Of a DNA stretch of 64,000 nucleotides, positions 47,739-61,145 are shown in pieces. Source of the DNA: Andrena cerasifolii (taxonomy: Eukaryota; Arthropoda; Insecta; Hymenoptera; Andrenidae); NCBI RefSeq assembly GCF_050908995.1, contig NC_135118.1, forward strand, positions 13,401,501-13,465,500, in the 5' to 3' direction. The stretch's first letter is position 1. Each line of letters opens with the position of its first letter. A model generated the notes under the pieces. That model ran no database searches. It was given only the letters and a program-made list of their open reading frames with translations, and was not told where the DNA came from. The position numbers and the translations under genes were made by a program.

Positions 47739-50737
47739 CACGAGAAATGCGAAAGTTACGCTCGTCTCGCGGGTTGCGGTTCTGCGTGGGACGTGAATCC
47801 ATCGAACTTGGCAAATTTCCGTCGAAAAGGAAACTTGAAACTAATCAGCGGCTTTGATGGTACGGTGGGTGGAAACTGAATGCGATCTAGATAAATAGTC
47901 GGTCAAACAGGAATGTAACTATTCGAGTAATTCATGTTGGGCCGCGTAAGTTCAGGACACTCTCAGCTAAGGAACTTTCGACGTGCCTTATTATTAAAAC
48001 TGTTTCAAATAACAGATACAATCAGGTTTTTGCAGCTTTGAGTGCGCGTAAAATTCCATCTATCCTTTCACTAAACATGTTCTGCCTCTGTCATGCAAGT
48101 CAAATTTCAGTTGCGTTGCGGCGTGGGACGAGTGACTCGAAAACTGTGTTTATAAAGAGAACTTTACGCTGATATATTCAGTTGAAAAATTGATTATAAA
48201 ATATTGTTCGACCGAGTTGGAAAAATACTCTGCATACAGGATTTTTATATAAAAATGTGCGTAAGACTGCTGGTGACAAGAATAAACATATGAAGACATG
48301 GGTATTTGAACTGAGTGTACATTCCTCGTTACAGACTAACCGTCATTAACGTTGCTCCGATTGTTTTCACTGGTTCTTTCCTCGGTTTCTGTTTACGTGC
48401 CTCTTCAGCTCGCGTTCTGTGTTCTTGACGAAACATAGAAACACGGTCGGAACTGTTGACGAGTGGATTTTACACAGGTATCCAGGTGAGTCCGCAGCGA
48501 TGTTGGCTGCCATCTGCCATGGAAAATATTTGGGACTTGTCAAGGTGTACCATAAAGCATCTATGTAAAATTCGTGGAGTGTGCTTGAATTTCTTCTAAA
48601 ATTACTGCGAAATATCCCACAGTGTTTTTCGAGGGAATACCTTCATTTGGTTCGTGTTTGTTGCGCCATAGACTGCCTGGATAATTATTACTTGTTATCA
48701 ATACTATACTAAATTAATAATCTGCGTTTAGTGTAATAATCTATATATAAATGTCTTATCGTTAAAATTATTCAGAACGCAGACAGCAAATGAAACAAAC
48801 CAAAATTATAGAGGAAATTAGAATTAAAGCAAAAATACTCACGTTGAAAATGTTTCCTGTTCTTTTCCACACAACGCGAGACATCTTTTTCTGCCGAATA
48901 CTTTCATCAAAGCTTTCCGCGAAAATAGAGCGTTCCCACGACTGGCTATTACAATATTCGATTCTGCGCAAAGATTACGCTACTTTCAAATGGAATAAAT
49001 CTATAGATCAATGTGGTGGACATTATTCTTAATGAAATTAAATCAGTTTGCAAAGATGTCACGAAGTAGCCACTGCAGTGCAATCTTTCTTATGCAGCGC
49101 ATTCTGAGACAAACTATTTCTTAAAAAATCTGCACCTTGAGGAGCAGCTGCCGCGTGTACATATTTCGTGTGCTCCCAACACCTTATACGAATTAGGAAC
49201 CACGAAGCATGTGTTTCAATATTTATGAAACCTTGAACATGGATCTATTCTCGGTCGAAACGTTCCGAAGGTCGTAGGAATAGGATAACGAATGTTTACG
49301 AGTATCGGGCGTGTTATTAATAATCGGTAGACGCAGATATTCTTCGACCCTCTTATTCTCGAAGGCAGAAGTACTATCGCTGAAAATACTCGGCGCTCAT
49401 CGAGAGGCACATGTTTCCCTTGTACGCGCACGTGGCGGAGGAACCGTGGAAATGAGGAGCAGCGGCGAAAGTGACTGCGCGAGAAACTATGCCCGCAACG
49501 CTCCGAAAGGGAATAAAAATAACACATGATCGAGAATGGGAGCGTCCTTTGTCTGGGAATGCTTATCATTCCTTCGAAACATCCCCCTGGCAACAGTGAC
49601 GAGAAAAGCAGAAGTTCCTGGTTAACGGATCGAAGTCGCCGCATGTGCTAAAGTTGAAACTTAGCTTTCCCTCAAACTGCAAATAAGTTACTTCTCTACT
49701 CGACGGAAAGGAGTATCGTTTTACGCAAGAATCTCTTTCCGTAATCTTTCTCTAAGGATACAGATTTAATTTGTCAAGAGTCAGTCACTTGTTCAGTCTC
49801 AAGGGTCTTCGATCCACATCCCTAATCCTCTTCACACTCGAGCTTCTTTTCCTTTTCTCTAACTATCTACATATCCCGAGTATCCTTCCTCCCACATTTC
49901 TATTTGTACTTTAAACAAGCCTTCTATCACCTCCCTGTTTCCACAACCGTAGCCGTGACATTCGTGTTTCTCCATTGATGTATGCTTCCTGTGTCCCTGC
50001 TACACTGCTCTAATTCGTGAAGTTGTGTTAGACTGTGAGCTCCCCACAGATGTCATCTATAATTTCAGATAAGACAGTTTATACGAAACCACCTGTAGTT
50101 ATCAATTTTACATTCATTGCGATACTTTCGCCTCTACTAAATATTGCTAATAGGTATTTCCTACCCTTAATCATTGCCAAGAGCTAGGATTTTTCCGATC
50201 TCTAAAACAAACGACCGTAAACTCTCGATCAACACGGAAAGGCATAGTTCCGTTCGTAGCACGTGCCAGCCGATGTCAAGCTGGCTAAAATTAAGCGAGA
50301 GCGGTCCCTCCCTTCGTGTTCCCTGCTTTCGGGCCAGCTGGCAGCCGGAAGTGGCACAAGAAGTCGAGGAGAGAGAAAGAAAGCGGGCGAAGGAATAAAA
50401 GGGACACTTCGGGGGGTGCAAACCCGAAGACACGACGACCGAGGACCGTTGCACCCAATGTGGCCCACTTTTATTTCCCCTTGCATCGTTATTATTGCTG
50501 AACCAGCCACCCTTTTCGGTTTCCATCGTGAAATTCATGGGGGGCTCGCCCTTGCCCCGCAGGAATCCGATAAAAACTTGAATTCCGACTCGAGTACCGG
50601 ACGTTTCGTGCGCGGGGTGGAAACTCTAATACGATTTGTTGATCGATACGCATGGGAAAGTGTTTCGTCATTGGGGAGGGGCAAAGTTGGGCATTATTTA
50701 AATAAAAAATTATTTTAACAACGTATCGAATAAAAGA
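47739..50737. other. No gene recognised
   Basis: Non-repetitive by eye; a CpG-richer patch lies at 50.17-50.6 kb. TTATTTAAATAA-like text appears just before the 50740 MITE and again just after it (about 51478), so that MITE may sit inside an older palindromic repeat. Confidence 0.4.
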
Positions 50738-50739
50738 TA

Positions 50740-51418
50740 GGGGACAGCAGGGACAAAAGTAACACTTTTTACATTTTGCCTAGCCTACAATTATCTTTTA
50801 TAGATATAAAAATGAAAATCATGCCTTAAGATATTATGTTTCATAGTCTATCATTTGAGCCCAGATTCAGCCTTACGTGATAAGTAGTTAAAAAGTTAGG
50901 GCAGTTTCCCGCAGTGACTGTCATTGGTACTTTTGTCCTGCAGGGGTGGGACGAAAATAACATACGGTGGGGGCGAAAGTAACACTAATTATTTTCAGGA
51001 GAATTGTGTAAAAACAAATCGCCCAACGCAAAAAGGATTTTTTATTGTAAAAAACGATAGAAAGAAACATTTAAATAAACATATTTTAAGTAACGATAAA
51101 AACAAATAAATTTTAAATAACGAAAGGTGGAAAACATAACCAGCATCGAACATTTCTTTGGTATTGTGTATTTAGTTGAATGATACCTATTAAATTTCAC
51201 TTAAGCCGAATTAAAATTATAACATACGTAGTGAAGATCACCCATGTTGCAGGCTTCGTGGGTCTAACCCTTAAAATCTAGACATTTGGGATGATTCTCT
51301 CTCGAACAGCTTTCACTGAAAGGGTCCAATAAAACCAGACATAGACAATCATGATTGTGGAAGGGGGGAGAAGACGTGTTGCTTTCATGACGCCGTTACG
51401 TTTGTCCCCGCTCTCCCC
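50740..51418. mobile_element. TA-flanked MITE, family 3, ends similar in layout to family 2
   Basis: A 679-bp element between TA dinucleotides, with ends GGGGACAGCAGGGACAAAAG and (inverted) GGGGAGAGCGGGGACAAACG. Internal copies of the sub-end motif occur at about 50930-50990 (GACGAAAATAACA, GGGGCGAAAGTAACA). Rest AT-rich and non-coding. Confidence 0.75.
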
Positions 51419-51420
51419 TA

Positions 51421-54400
51421 CAATATCTTTATCCGTTGCCGAATAAAATTTGTATCTTTCATTCGAACTCAAAATCTTTATTTAAATAAATTTTTGCTCA
51501 CGCAGCTTTTGTACTCGAAATTTCTAGATTTTCGTTATTAAGGTACTAAAGTTCTTTTGAGACATACATACGCCCAGATAGACTTTTAAGTGAATTCATG
51601 AGACTGTCCTGAGATGCCGAAATGAATTTATCGAAAATTTGAAGCAATGTACAGTAAATTCTGTTTGAATAAATATATAACATCAAATTTACCCAAATTT
51701 TACATCGTATCATGAGTTAAATTCTTGATCACGCAATCAACCAATACATTTACTACATGTTTGATCAATATTGCTACATCGTTAGAATCATGTTAATTTA
51801 CTAAATATGACTAAAACATACGTTGTAAATATAATGTAAAGTGATGATGGCAATTTGCAATCATTGTGTGCTGCATTGATTGCTGCAAATGTGATTCAAC
51901 CATGATCCCTATTTTTCAATGCACAACTGTAGGTAAATTTTGCAGAAATATAAGGTAAATAGATGACGGTTTGACGCGGGAACGTTCGCAATCCGCTTTC
52001 GAGAATGATCGGATAATTTTTCATTTTGTGTAAATATTAGCAGCACGTCATGACTCAAATATGATTAAAATATGACCTGAACAGAATATCCTCATCGAGT
52101 GTATAAAGATTGCTACAATATTTTCTGTTCTAATTGCATCATTACATGTCTTAAATTTAACGCCAAGGTGAGCACTCACAAAGCGCACAACATTGTTGCA
52201 TTACGTGATTTGATATTCGATAAACTTTACGCAAATTTGCTGTAAATTATTATAAGAGCTATTGTATATAATTTGCTGTATATTACTTATAAGAGCACTT
52301 CGCCTCAATTATCCTGCACTGAAAGTCTTCTATTTACTCCTGTTTAAATATTGAATACATCTGATGTATTAGTTTGCAACAACTCAAGAAGATTATATTT
52401 TCATAGAAAAATCCGCGCCCCGGAGTTGAAGGTAGTCATCGCAAGGTGTGGATTAAATTATCAAAGTACTCCAGAAAAGCGGAGGGGCAATAAAATGAGT
52501 CGATCCTACTATTAGGAAACTTTGCAAAATATATAATTGAAAGGGAGCATTGAACTCGTTCTTCATTGAATTGCCCACGTTCTGTTTGTGGGAAAGCTTG
52601 CATAGAAAAGAGGTGTAAATTGGAGAGGAATTTGTATTAGCCTGTTTAAGAATGGAGTAATAGATGTGCTGAAAAGTGAAAGTTTGAATTTCGTAAGGAA
52701 TTATGAACGGCCGTTTGCAAGGTCTTATTGTAAGCGTGAAAAGGAGGAACGAAGCGGGGTCTATGTCTCGTTTATTGTTTGGGACAATACTGAGAAAAAG
52801 CAGGCTGGGGAAGCAAGGAGGAATACGACGTCTCCGTGGGGAGTCCCATAAAAATGACTTTAACCTTCGAATACCATTGAACCTGTTCAGCCAGATCGAA
52901 TTGCGCTGTCTGTGGTAAGAATCTGGTTATTTTCAGCTGAAACATTCACTTTTGATAGTTGCTTCTACGCCGGGCGTATAGTTCACTTGAAATGTTTAAA
53001 CAATTAACCTTTCAATCGTGCTTTATGCATAATTTCAACCAACTCTTACAAAAATCGATTACTATTACAGAATAAAATATCCACAAAATAAGTCCATTTA
53101 ACTTTTAACTCAAAGCGAGTAGGCAACGTTAATCGTAATATCAGAAGGACATTAAATACTTTCAAACAATTGAGTAAAGGAACCTACCGACTCAATAACT
53201 GCTAAGCTTATTGTCAGAAAATATACATCTTTCAATTACTGTTCTCTTCTTAATGTTAACTCAAAGCAACAATATTATGAACTGTTCTTTCTAATTTATT
53301 CGAAGTTGGTATAGATGGAGCTGCGCCACTCTTGCCGCAAGGTCCTGAACTTTAGACTTTCTACGTACAATGCTATTTGTTCAGGGAGAGCCTGCGGTTT
53401 CACAGTACCTACGGCATACTCTACGAAAATCTCTACGCGAAATTACGAACGCTTATCAAAATGTTATTCCCGAGCCTGCCGGGTATGCAGACACCGGTTC
53501 TGAGTGCCTCGCTCGGCGTAGAAAACGTCCTTCCTCCAGCTGCCACTCAAAGTCCTGTTATGTTCAGGCCTATTTAGCTGTGCGGACGCGTCGGGGCCTA
53601 AGACACAAATTATCATGTCGCACGTTCTTTCTAGGTGAGGAAGGTGGAGGAAGAGGCTGCAGGTGATCGCGTCAGTTCAGGCCACGGGAACTGTAGAAAC
53701 ACGTTATAGCAGATGTAAATATATGTATATGTATACCACGTACGGTTCTACGTGGCTCGAGTTATCAGGCGTTTCCCTCGACCAACGGACCAAGAGCACC
53801 TGCTACCAGGTACACGTTCGAATAGAGTCAACGTACGATGCTCGACCACGCGAAACCACTTTCAACGTTGCATTCCTAACAGCGCGCACACGTGCTCCTT
53901 AGCGCCTTCGGCTGCAATGCCCACTCCGATGTTTTATCTCCGATATGCTCTGGTTCTCGATTAACAATTCATTATACCGAAGATAACACGGGAATATCGC
54001 ATAGGATCCGAGATTTAATTATACACGTTGGTTAGTACCTCGATACTGGGCGATTACGATACGAGAGGGTTTGAAGAAAGATATCCCTGCGACTCTTACC
54101 ACTTCCGTTCTTACGACTGGACGTTTCTTAAATTAGAGACACACCAACCCACTTTGCGTCGAACATTTCGGATCTTCTACCTCGCATCTGAAGAAACAAG
54201 AGATTCTGTCATTACTCACACACCCCCTCCAGTCTACCGCCAATCTACGTTCCCAATTTTTCTGTTAAAAGAACGAAAACACAAGCGGAGTCTGCAATCT
54301 CAGCTCCCGCCTCGAACACGCGAAGCCCTTGGCTCCGTTTCCTCGCTCCTTACGCCCGCTTTCGTTTCACTCAGACGTTGCGCCGTGATCCGTTCAAACA

Positions 54401-55880
54401 AACTCATCCAATAACGCTTCGATGTTCCCGCTTACGTGGTCGTTAAAATCTTCAATACATCCCCTCGTTTACCGCGGCTAATGTTCTGTTCCGCGAAGCT
54501 CGGCACGCCGATGCCGGACAATTTCATCGGTTACGTGGCTGGCTGTAGATCGATGGCCTCCGATCTTGGCATGGGGGCACGGCTCGTTGTCGTTCGAAAA
54601 AGTGGCGCCAATTTTCCTAGCCAAGACGAAAATGCCCCCTCGCCCCGCGACGGTCCGTAGTAGCCTGCGCTGCCCGTCCGCGTTTTGTGTTCGTTCGATC
54701 GAGCTTCTGCCACACGTGCATGTACGTATACACAAGCTAGCGGCGCATTAGACCGAGGGTGGGCGAAGGGTAGTTCGGAGGGTCGAAAGGAGTGAGGAGG
54801 ATCGCGAGGGGGAAGGTTTGATCACGCGACGACGACGAAGACCCAAGGTTATTGACATCTCCTCTGTGTTGTCCGTAGCTATACTGTATAGACTGTCCCT
54901 GTTCTCCTCTCTCTCTCTCCCTCTCGCTCGTGCACCCCTGTCCCGCTTGCTCCACCGCGAACCTTGGGCTCGACGATCGAAAAAAAAGCCGTAGCTTTCG
55001 CACGAAGTCTTGGAGATCGTGTGGCGAGCCAAGATTGCCGTGCTTCTCGCGTTGAAGTGCAGCGAGGAGAAGCCTTCCCAGCCACGAGCACGCCGCTGCT
55101 TCACTTGGCTACCTTGGGCCCTTTAATTACGCGCGGCCACTAATTGGCAATTTATTCATCGGTACCGAGACGGTATTACGGCCCTCTGCCGACGTTGCGT
55201 CATGTGCCACGGCGTGCCGCGCGCGAACCGCCGCCATCGCTCACGAGGAACCAGCGGAGGATCTCTTTGATATGCAATTTCTGTTTTGGTTTTGTTGGAA
55301 TTGCGGGGGATTTACTGGGCATTTGGAATATTAGGGATTTGTGTTATTGCTGGTGGTAAGTGACTCAGGGAGGTTGAAACACCTCGTTAGAGTCTGAGGG
55401 AGTAGTAGGCCTTCTGTGATTATTTCTGAATTATTTGTGAAACCGAAAATTGGCTCAGCAGAAGTGGCTCGTTGTTACGTTTATGCGAGGGATTATATGG
55501 AAACGGAAGGAATTTCAGTTTCAATCATTTCTGGGTTAGGTATAAAACCTATAGGGTTAGCTTGATGGATAAAGCACACAACTTTTTGATTTGTTTGCAT
55601 CTTTTCCACCGTTTGATTCGGGTTGAAATGGCACCACACTGAGATTAAAATGCATTGGGGTGAGATGCCAAATTGTGTATGAAAAGAATTGCTGTTTTTA
55701 TGGGTTAACATTTAGTTTTTGTTAATTTAGTAGTGTTCGTTTCATGGTATATGATTTAGATAACAAATATAGTTTGTTGATGTGATAGAAGTATATATTA
55801 TATTCATAAATTTAATGAGAAACCTTAAGCATCTCCCCAATTAACTTCCTATAATATCAATATAACGTTTGATTAACGTT
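51421..55880. other. No gene recognised; CpG-rich patch 54.3-55.3 kb
   Basis: Very AT-rich to about 53.3 kb. The 53.3-53.7 kb stretch has three overlapping open frames, none recognised. CT-rich run at about 54905-54930. Confidence 0.4.
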
Positions 55881-56728
55881 AATTTGCATAAACGGAAACA
55901 CGATTCTGCGTGGAACTGGATTGATAGTGATAATACAACGAGCGATACACGAGTGGTTAGGAAGAATTGCTCGTGTAACATGCTTAAGACGTAGAATGTC
56001 CATTGAATGTCCGACGACTTTTGCAAAGAGAAAGAGGCTATCGTGTGGTAATTATAAATAGTTTAATTATAAAAATTTGTATAGGAAGGGAAATAAAATA
56101 TTAGGATATTAAGATGAAAAATTAGGATATTAATATTAGGATATTAAGATCCTAATTTAGGATATTAATATTAGGATATTAAGATCCTAATTAAGAATAT
56201 TAATATTAGGATATTAAGATCCTAATTTAGGATATTAATATTAGGATATTAAGATCCTAATTTAGGATATTAATATTAGGATATTAAGATCCTAATTTAG
56301 GATATTAATATTAGGATATTAAGATCCTAATTTTGGGTATTAATATCCTAATATCCTAATATCCTAAGGAAAAGAAAATATTAGGATATTAAGATCCTAA
56401 TTTAGGATATTAATATTAGGATCATTATATCCTAATATTTTCTTTCCCTTAGAAAGGAAGAAGAAAATATTAGGATATTAATATTTTCTTTCCCTTAGAA
56501 AGGAAGAAGAAAATATTAAGATATTAAGATCCTAATTTAGGATATTAATATTAGGATCTTAATATCCTAATATTTTGTTTCCCTTCCTATATAAATTTTA
56601 ACAGAATATTTATAATTACCACATTCGTCGGATATTTAATGGACAACCACTCGTATATCGCTCGTTCTATGCTAATAAATCCTATCAATCCAGTTCCACG
56701 CAGAATCGCGTTTCCGTTTATGCAAATT
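55881..56728. repeat. Large palindrome (848 bp) with tandem-repeat core
   Basis: Outer arms start AATTTGCATAAACGGAAAC on the left and end with its complement on the right. They share GATTCTGCGTGGAACTGGAT, CGAGTGGTT and TGGTAATTATAAAT blocks, with an extra stretch of about 40-60 bp in the left arm. Inner arms carry ATAGGAAGGGAAA and its complement. The core, about 56094-56580, is the TTAGGATATT tandem repeat. Confidence 0.85.
56122..56331. repeat. 35-bp tandem repeat, about six units, each self-complementary
   Basis: The unit begins TTAGGATATTAATATTAGGA and ends TATTAAGATCCTAAT, so TTAGGATNTTAA can pair with TTAANATCCTAA within one unit. Diverged units continue to about 56580. TTAGG inside the unit is not in the head-to-tail array expected of insect telomere repeats. 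Confidence 0.85.
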
Positions 56729-58694
56729 CCTGTATCTCTTTCCACGTTCAAAGCCGGCGTAGGTCAGCGTGGAAAGGCGACGCGCACACGAAAGCCCCTC
56801 GTACAAGACTTCTAACCGCGTATTAGTTGGAACGGAGTTTGAATGAACACAAGGTGTCAGGGGAGAGCGCATTGTCCGCCGAACGATAAAAGCGATCGAA
56901 CGTCGGCCTCCTCGGTCCACAAGGCAATCAGACTTTAATTCACCGTAAATGAAGTGCCTTCCGCCTCGACAATACGGTTACACAGACCGCTGCGACCGTT
57001 TTCACCCCTCCGCGCTCTCGAATGAGGGGTGCATAATACGCGTCCAGACATAATTACCGCGCGTGCCGACCCACATCCACTTCGTTCCACTTTCCAGAAG
57101 TCAGTGATACTCGCGCAGCGTGCATATGCGCGTGTGCTTCACTCCAGGCACGTTCCCTTCGCGATCTCAACCGGTCTCCTTCCACCGACCTGTGATTATG
57201 CGACGGGACATTCAGTCATTGTGCCTCGACTCTCTTTTGCAATCAGAAGTTGCGAGAAACGTTTGTCGATCCCTTTCCGACTCTACTGTGCCTGTAACGC
57301 GTGGGCTGTTTACTCTGAACGTCCACCTCTTCTTTTCTTCTCTTTTTTTATTCTGAAATGTGCACGAGGACTCTTATCCCGGCACTCCTTGATAAAACTT
57401 GAGGCTGAAGAAAGGTAAAACTTCCACGTCGCTTGTGTATCACATCTACATACGGTAGTGGTGAAAAGATAGTTAATACCGAACGGTAACAAAAATAAGG
57501 CTTTTCCATTAGAAGGAATTATATCTTACAATTTATATTCCAATAGGCCGAATAGAAAAAATGTCAATTTTGAATTAGTTTCTTCTGACCACCACTGTTA
57601 AAAAATTATTGTGTTTTAACCAGCACTGCACCTACGTGAGAGAAACAAGTAACTACATGCACAGTGGAGAATGAGTTCAGACTTTTTCTGGGTAAATAGG
57701 GGAGAAAGTTGAACGATAATAGCGAGTTATAAGGACGTTCCACTGGATTGTGTACCTACACAGAGGAAAAGGGTTGTGCCAACCATTTCGTTGAATTATT
57801 TGTAAGGTTAAACTTCTCATTGTTTATCACTCGATTTGCCAGGGTTGGTTAAGACAGAAGGTAAAGGGTAGTCGATCGATACCTCCTCGACGTTGTGGTA
57901 AAACTTTCTCGAAAGCATACAATTCCCGTAAACTCATAAGCCTATTCTCCTCGACGTAATGAAGCGAAAGTTCCGTGTCGTGACAATAGGAAAAGTTTTG
58001 ACGTGCACGTATGGCGAAAGTCGAAGGAACTGCGAGGGATTAAAAATACCACGGATGCTCATAGTGGCCGTCTATAGGCTTATGAATTTTGTAGCGCGTC
58101 GAAACGTGTGTAATGAAAAGAGCGCTACTTCCTCGACAGACTTATGTAACCACGGAACAGAAGAATGCATGTAACTAACGTGGAGGATTTTATTAAAAAT
58201 TCCGTTACGAAAGCGTTCTTATCGATATTTGACTAAGCGTGCACGGCTAACGCGCGAGTCCAATATAGTTTAGGAATCTTCGGCAAGCATTGCTCAACAC
58301 CGTACGGAATACGCTCGTGCATCGCGATCCGGAATAAAATTTCGTATTCCGCGAGCTGGCGGCCCCACGCGTAGCGAACGATGCTATTTGGAAGTGCAAA
58401 AGCGGTTGTACGAGTGCTTTGCCGTGCGTCCAAGACATTCCTACGTGACTGAAATTTCGTTCGTGCGCGTTAACCCTCTTTTGTGGGGTTCCGCCTGTCC
58501 TCGGGGAGCTGGCAACCCTTGCGGGGTTCATCGAACCATAACTCTTTACTTTTTGGAGCACACATGCTGACTACCGCCTGGCAACGCAGGCAGATCTTCG
58601 AAGTGTGATTATCGTCGATTGTCACTGGGCTTCCACGACGGAACGAACTGCCACGTGTTCGGTTTCACAGGCTCTGGCACCTGGCAGTGGTGCA
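56729..58694. other. No gene recognised
   Basis: CpG-rich at 56.7-57.4 kb, then AT-rich. Nothing supported. Confidence 0.45.
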
Positions 58695-58698
58695 TTAA

Positions 58699-59425
58699 GG
58701 GGTCATTCTGTTTAGCGCGCCGATAAATTCAGCGATTTTCAGGAATTTATTGCGAACACAGGAATCATAGTAATGGAACAAAACTTTTTCTTGTTGGTTA
58801 AACTACATTTCTACAATAAATAAAAAATATAAAAGTAATAAAATTATTGCTTTTAAAATGGTTTTGCAGGCGATTTTGATGACATGTTTAAAAATTCATG
58901 CCTCGCTTGTGCAGGTGATTTCAGCAGTTGGGCTTATCTGAATCTAAAAATACAAACAGATTCTTGATCAGTGTGACTGTCGCTATGGCCCGAACTAGAA
59001 TAAATGATTTATCCTTAAAATTAACAAAATGGCGGGCAAAATATAAGAATCAATGTATTTCGGCTGGGTTTTCTGTGCTATTTTCGATTTTAAAAGTAGG
59101 TTAGACTGAACGGAGATACTTGGTTGTAGTACTGGCGAGAGGCATACGTGTGTAGAATAAGCAGTTCAACTTAAAGCAATCGGTTCGCTAGATTTTGAGA
59201 TTTTACCTGCACCATGTGAAAAATTGACGTTTCGAGAAAAACGCGTTCAAAGTTTTCATTTATAGAGGCCCAGCCTCTGCGCTCCCTACAAAATGCCTAT
59301 GTAGAAGCTAAAATAATTGGAATTTTCAATGAAAATTTAACAGTACATTTTTGAGGATATGTACTTTCGAAAAAAAATGTTTAAAAAAATCGTTTTTTTC
59401 AAACTGTCTAACCCAGAATGACCCC
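58699..59425. mobile_element. TTAA-flanked MITE with GGGGTCATTCTG ends
   Basis: TTAA at 58695-58698 and 59426-59429; the ends GGGGTCATTCTG are perfect inverted copies over 12 bp. The 727-bp interior is AT-rich with no inverted arms or coding frame recognised. TTAA duplication suggests mobilisation by a piggyBac- or Kolobok-type transposase. Confidence 0.75.
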
Positions 59426-59429
59426 TTAA

Positions 59430-61145
59430 CGGGTGAATGGAATGGTTACAGTGTTACAATGCGTTCTGCCTTTGTGTATTAGACATAGATTTATTCAGTT
59501 AGGGAATATTTCAAGCTCTATCGACGTATCGTAGAATATTCCGTGCTTTCGATTTCGGGTGGATGTGTTTGAATTAGATATAGGTACTCACAGTACTGGA
59601 AATATTTATTCCATCACTCTCAAATTTACGTTGTTCGTTATTTTGGCCAAGATATTAAGCTACAAATTTTTAGCAAGAAATCAATTTCGCAATAATATTT
59701 TCTTAGTAGCTACTAAATGTGATTACGTTTTTATTCGAGTGATGCAATAAATATGTCCAGTACATACTGTGTGCATGTACATACTGCGCATCTTTCTTCT
59801 TCTGCAACTGTTATTCTGTAATACATGTTAATTAACGCAAAGTACTTCTTTGCTGAAGTGAGTAAAAAATGCATGCTGCTTGAGATGCACATTTTTGCAA
59901 TTCTATTTCTAATCCTTCGTATCATATATTCTATTATATTCAAACTTTATCTCAGAATTTTTTAGACTTAATATAACAAATAGTTTTTAAATAACAACTG
60001 ATTGAAAATTGGCAGGGTCAAATTGACCCAGTGGGACAACGACGTTCGAAAAAGTAGGTGTGACAACCGAGGGTTAAATAATTTTTTATTTAGTTAATAC
60101 CAAACTCTGCTCACGTGGTTATTCACACTTGCAGTACTCATTAAAATCATTAAAATCCTAGCGATTCGAATAACATTTCGAGTGATTGCCTTTTTTGCCA
60201 TGCATTTGAACCGATTTGAAATCTTGAATCACGGTACTAGCCTCTTCTACGCGCGCTATTTTTGAATGAATATTCCGTCCACGATGAACCTTGCGCCATG
60301 CGGTGCACCACATGTCGGAGCCCTTTTAAGTGCCACGCTGTGGATCAAGTGATATCCAAACTGATGGTTACCACGCGTCGATATCAATATCGCTGCACGG
60401 CGTGGCACCGGCTGCGATCCGTTGCACGTGTAATTTTCATTTCGAGCCGGGGGTGGCTCGACCCTTTTTTCCAGCGAGCACAGTGTACTTTACCTTTGAC
60501 GACCCTCAGGGACGTTCCATGCATATAGGTCAAATGTAGTGAAAACACCGAGCACTCCCCTGTACCAGGATGTTCGAGTGGTCGCTTCTGACGAGTAACC
60601 GAATTGTGAAGCGTCAGTGGGTGCAAGACCGCGTTGCTTTCTAAACGGTACACCTTCTGTCAGAGAACCTATGTTTAAGCTGAGAATTCCGTCCCCAGTC
60701 TTTGAACGAAGCTCCTTTGCGTTTTGTAAATGTTTGTGGATGGGCGTTGAAAAAGGAATCAGAAGATCTTCTCCGTTTTCTTTTATTTTTCCTTTTTTGA
60801 AATTGATAGATTTATGAAATGAGGATTTTTTGTGAAAATACGTAGTAATTAAGTCAGTGAAGAATTTTTAGACGAGACGACGCTGAAAATCCTGGGACAG
60901 ATGAGTATAAACAAATTCTAAAATATTAGGTGACAATGCTTGTGTGGTTTAACTAGAACGTTGCTGCGAGTTCGTTGGCGCAGAAGCACGAGGTTAATAG
61001 AACGAGGCAGAGTTTAAGCAGAGACGGACAAAATTTTTATTTAAATAAAATTTCCAATAAAAGTGCAAAAATTATACGTCACGTGTCGAATAAAGTTAAC
61101 ACGAGTTAAGTCGAACGCGCGCCAGAAAATTATTCGACGTCAAAG
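59430..61145. other. No gene recognised
   Basis: AT-rich to 60.2 kb, then mixed. A short GGTCAAATTGACCC palindrome is at about 60017. Nothing else supported. Confidence 0.45.

Noticed and set aside
53315..53666. Cluster of overlapping open frames that could be an exon
   Set aside because: Three different frames are open, none shows a known motif, and flanking AG and GT sites are no better than chance.
56122..56580. TTAGG motifs suggesting an interstitial telomere array
   Set aside because: TTAGG occurs once or twice per 35-bp unit separated by ATATTAATA, not head to tail, so it is not telomere repeat.
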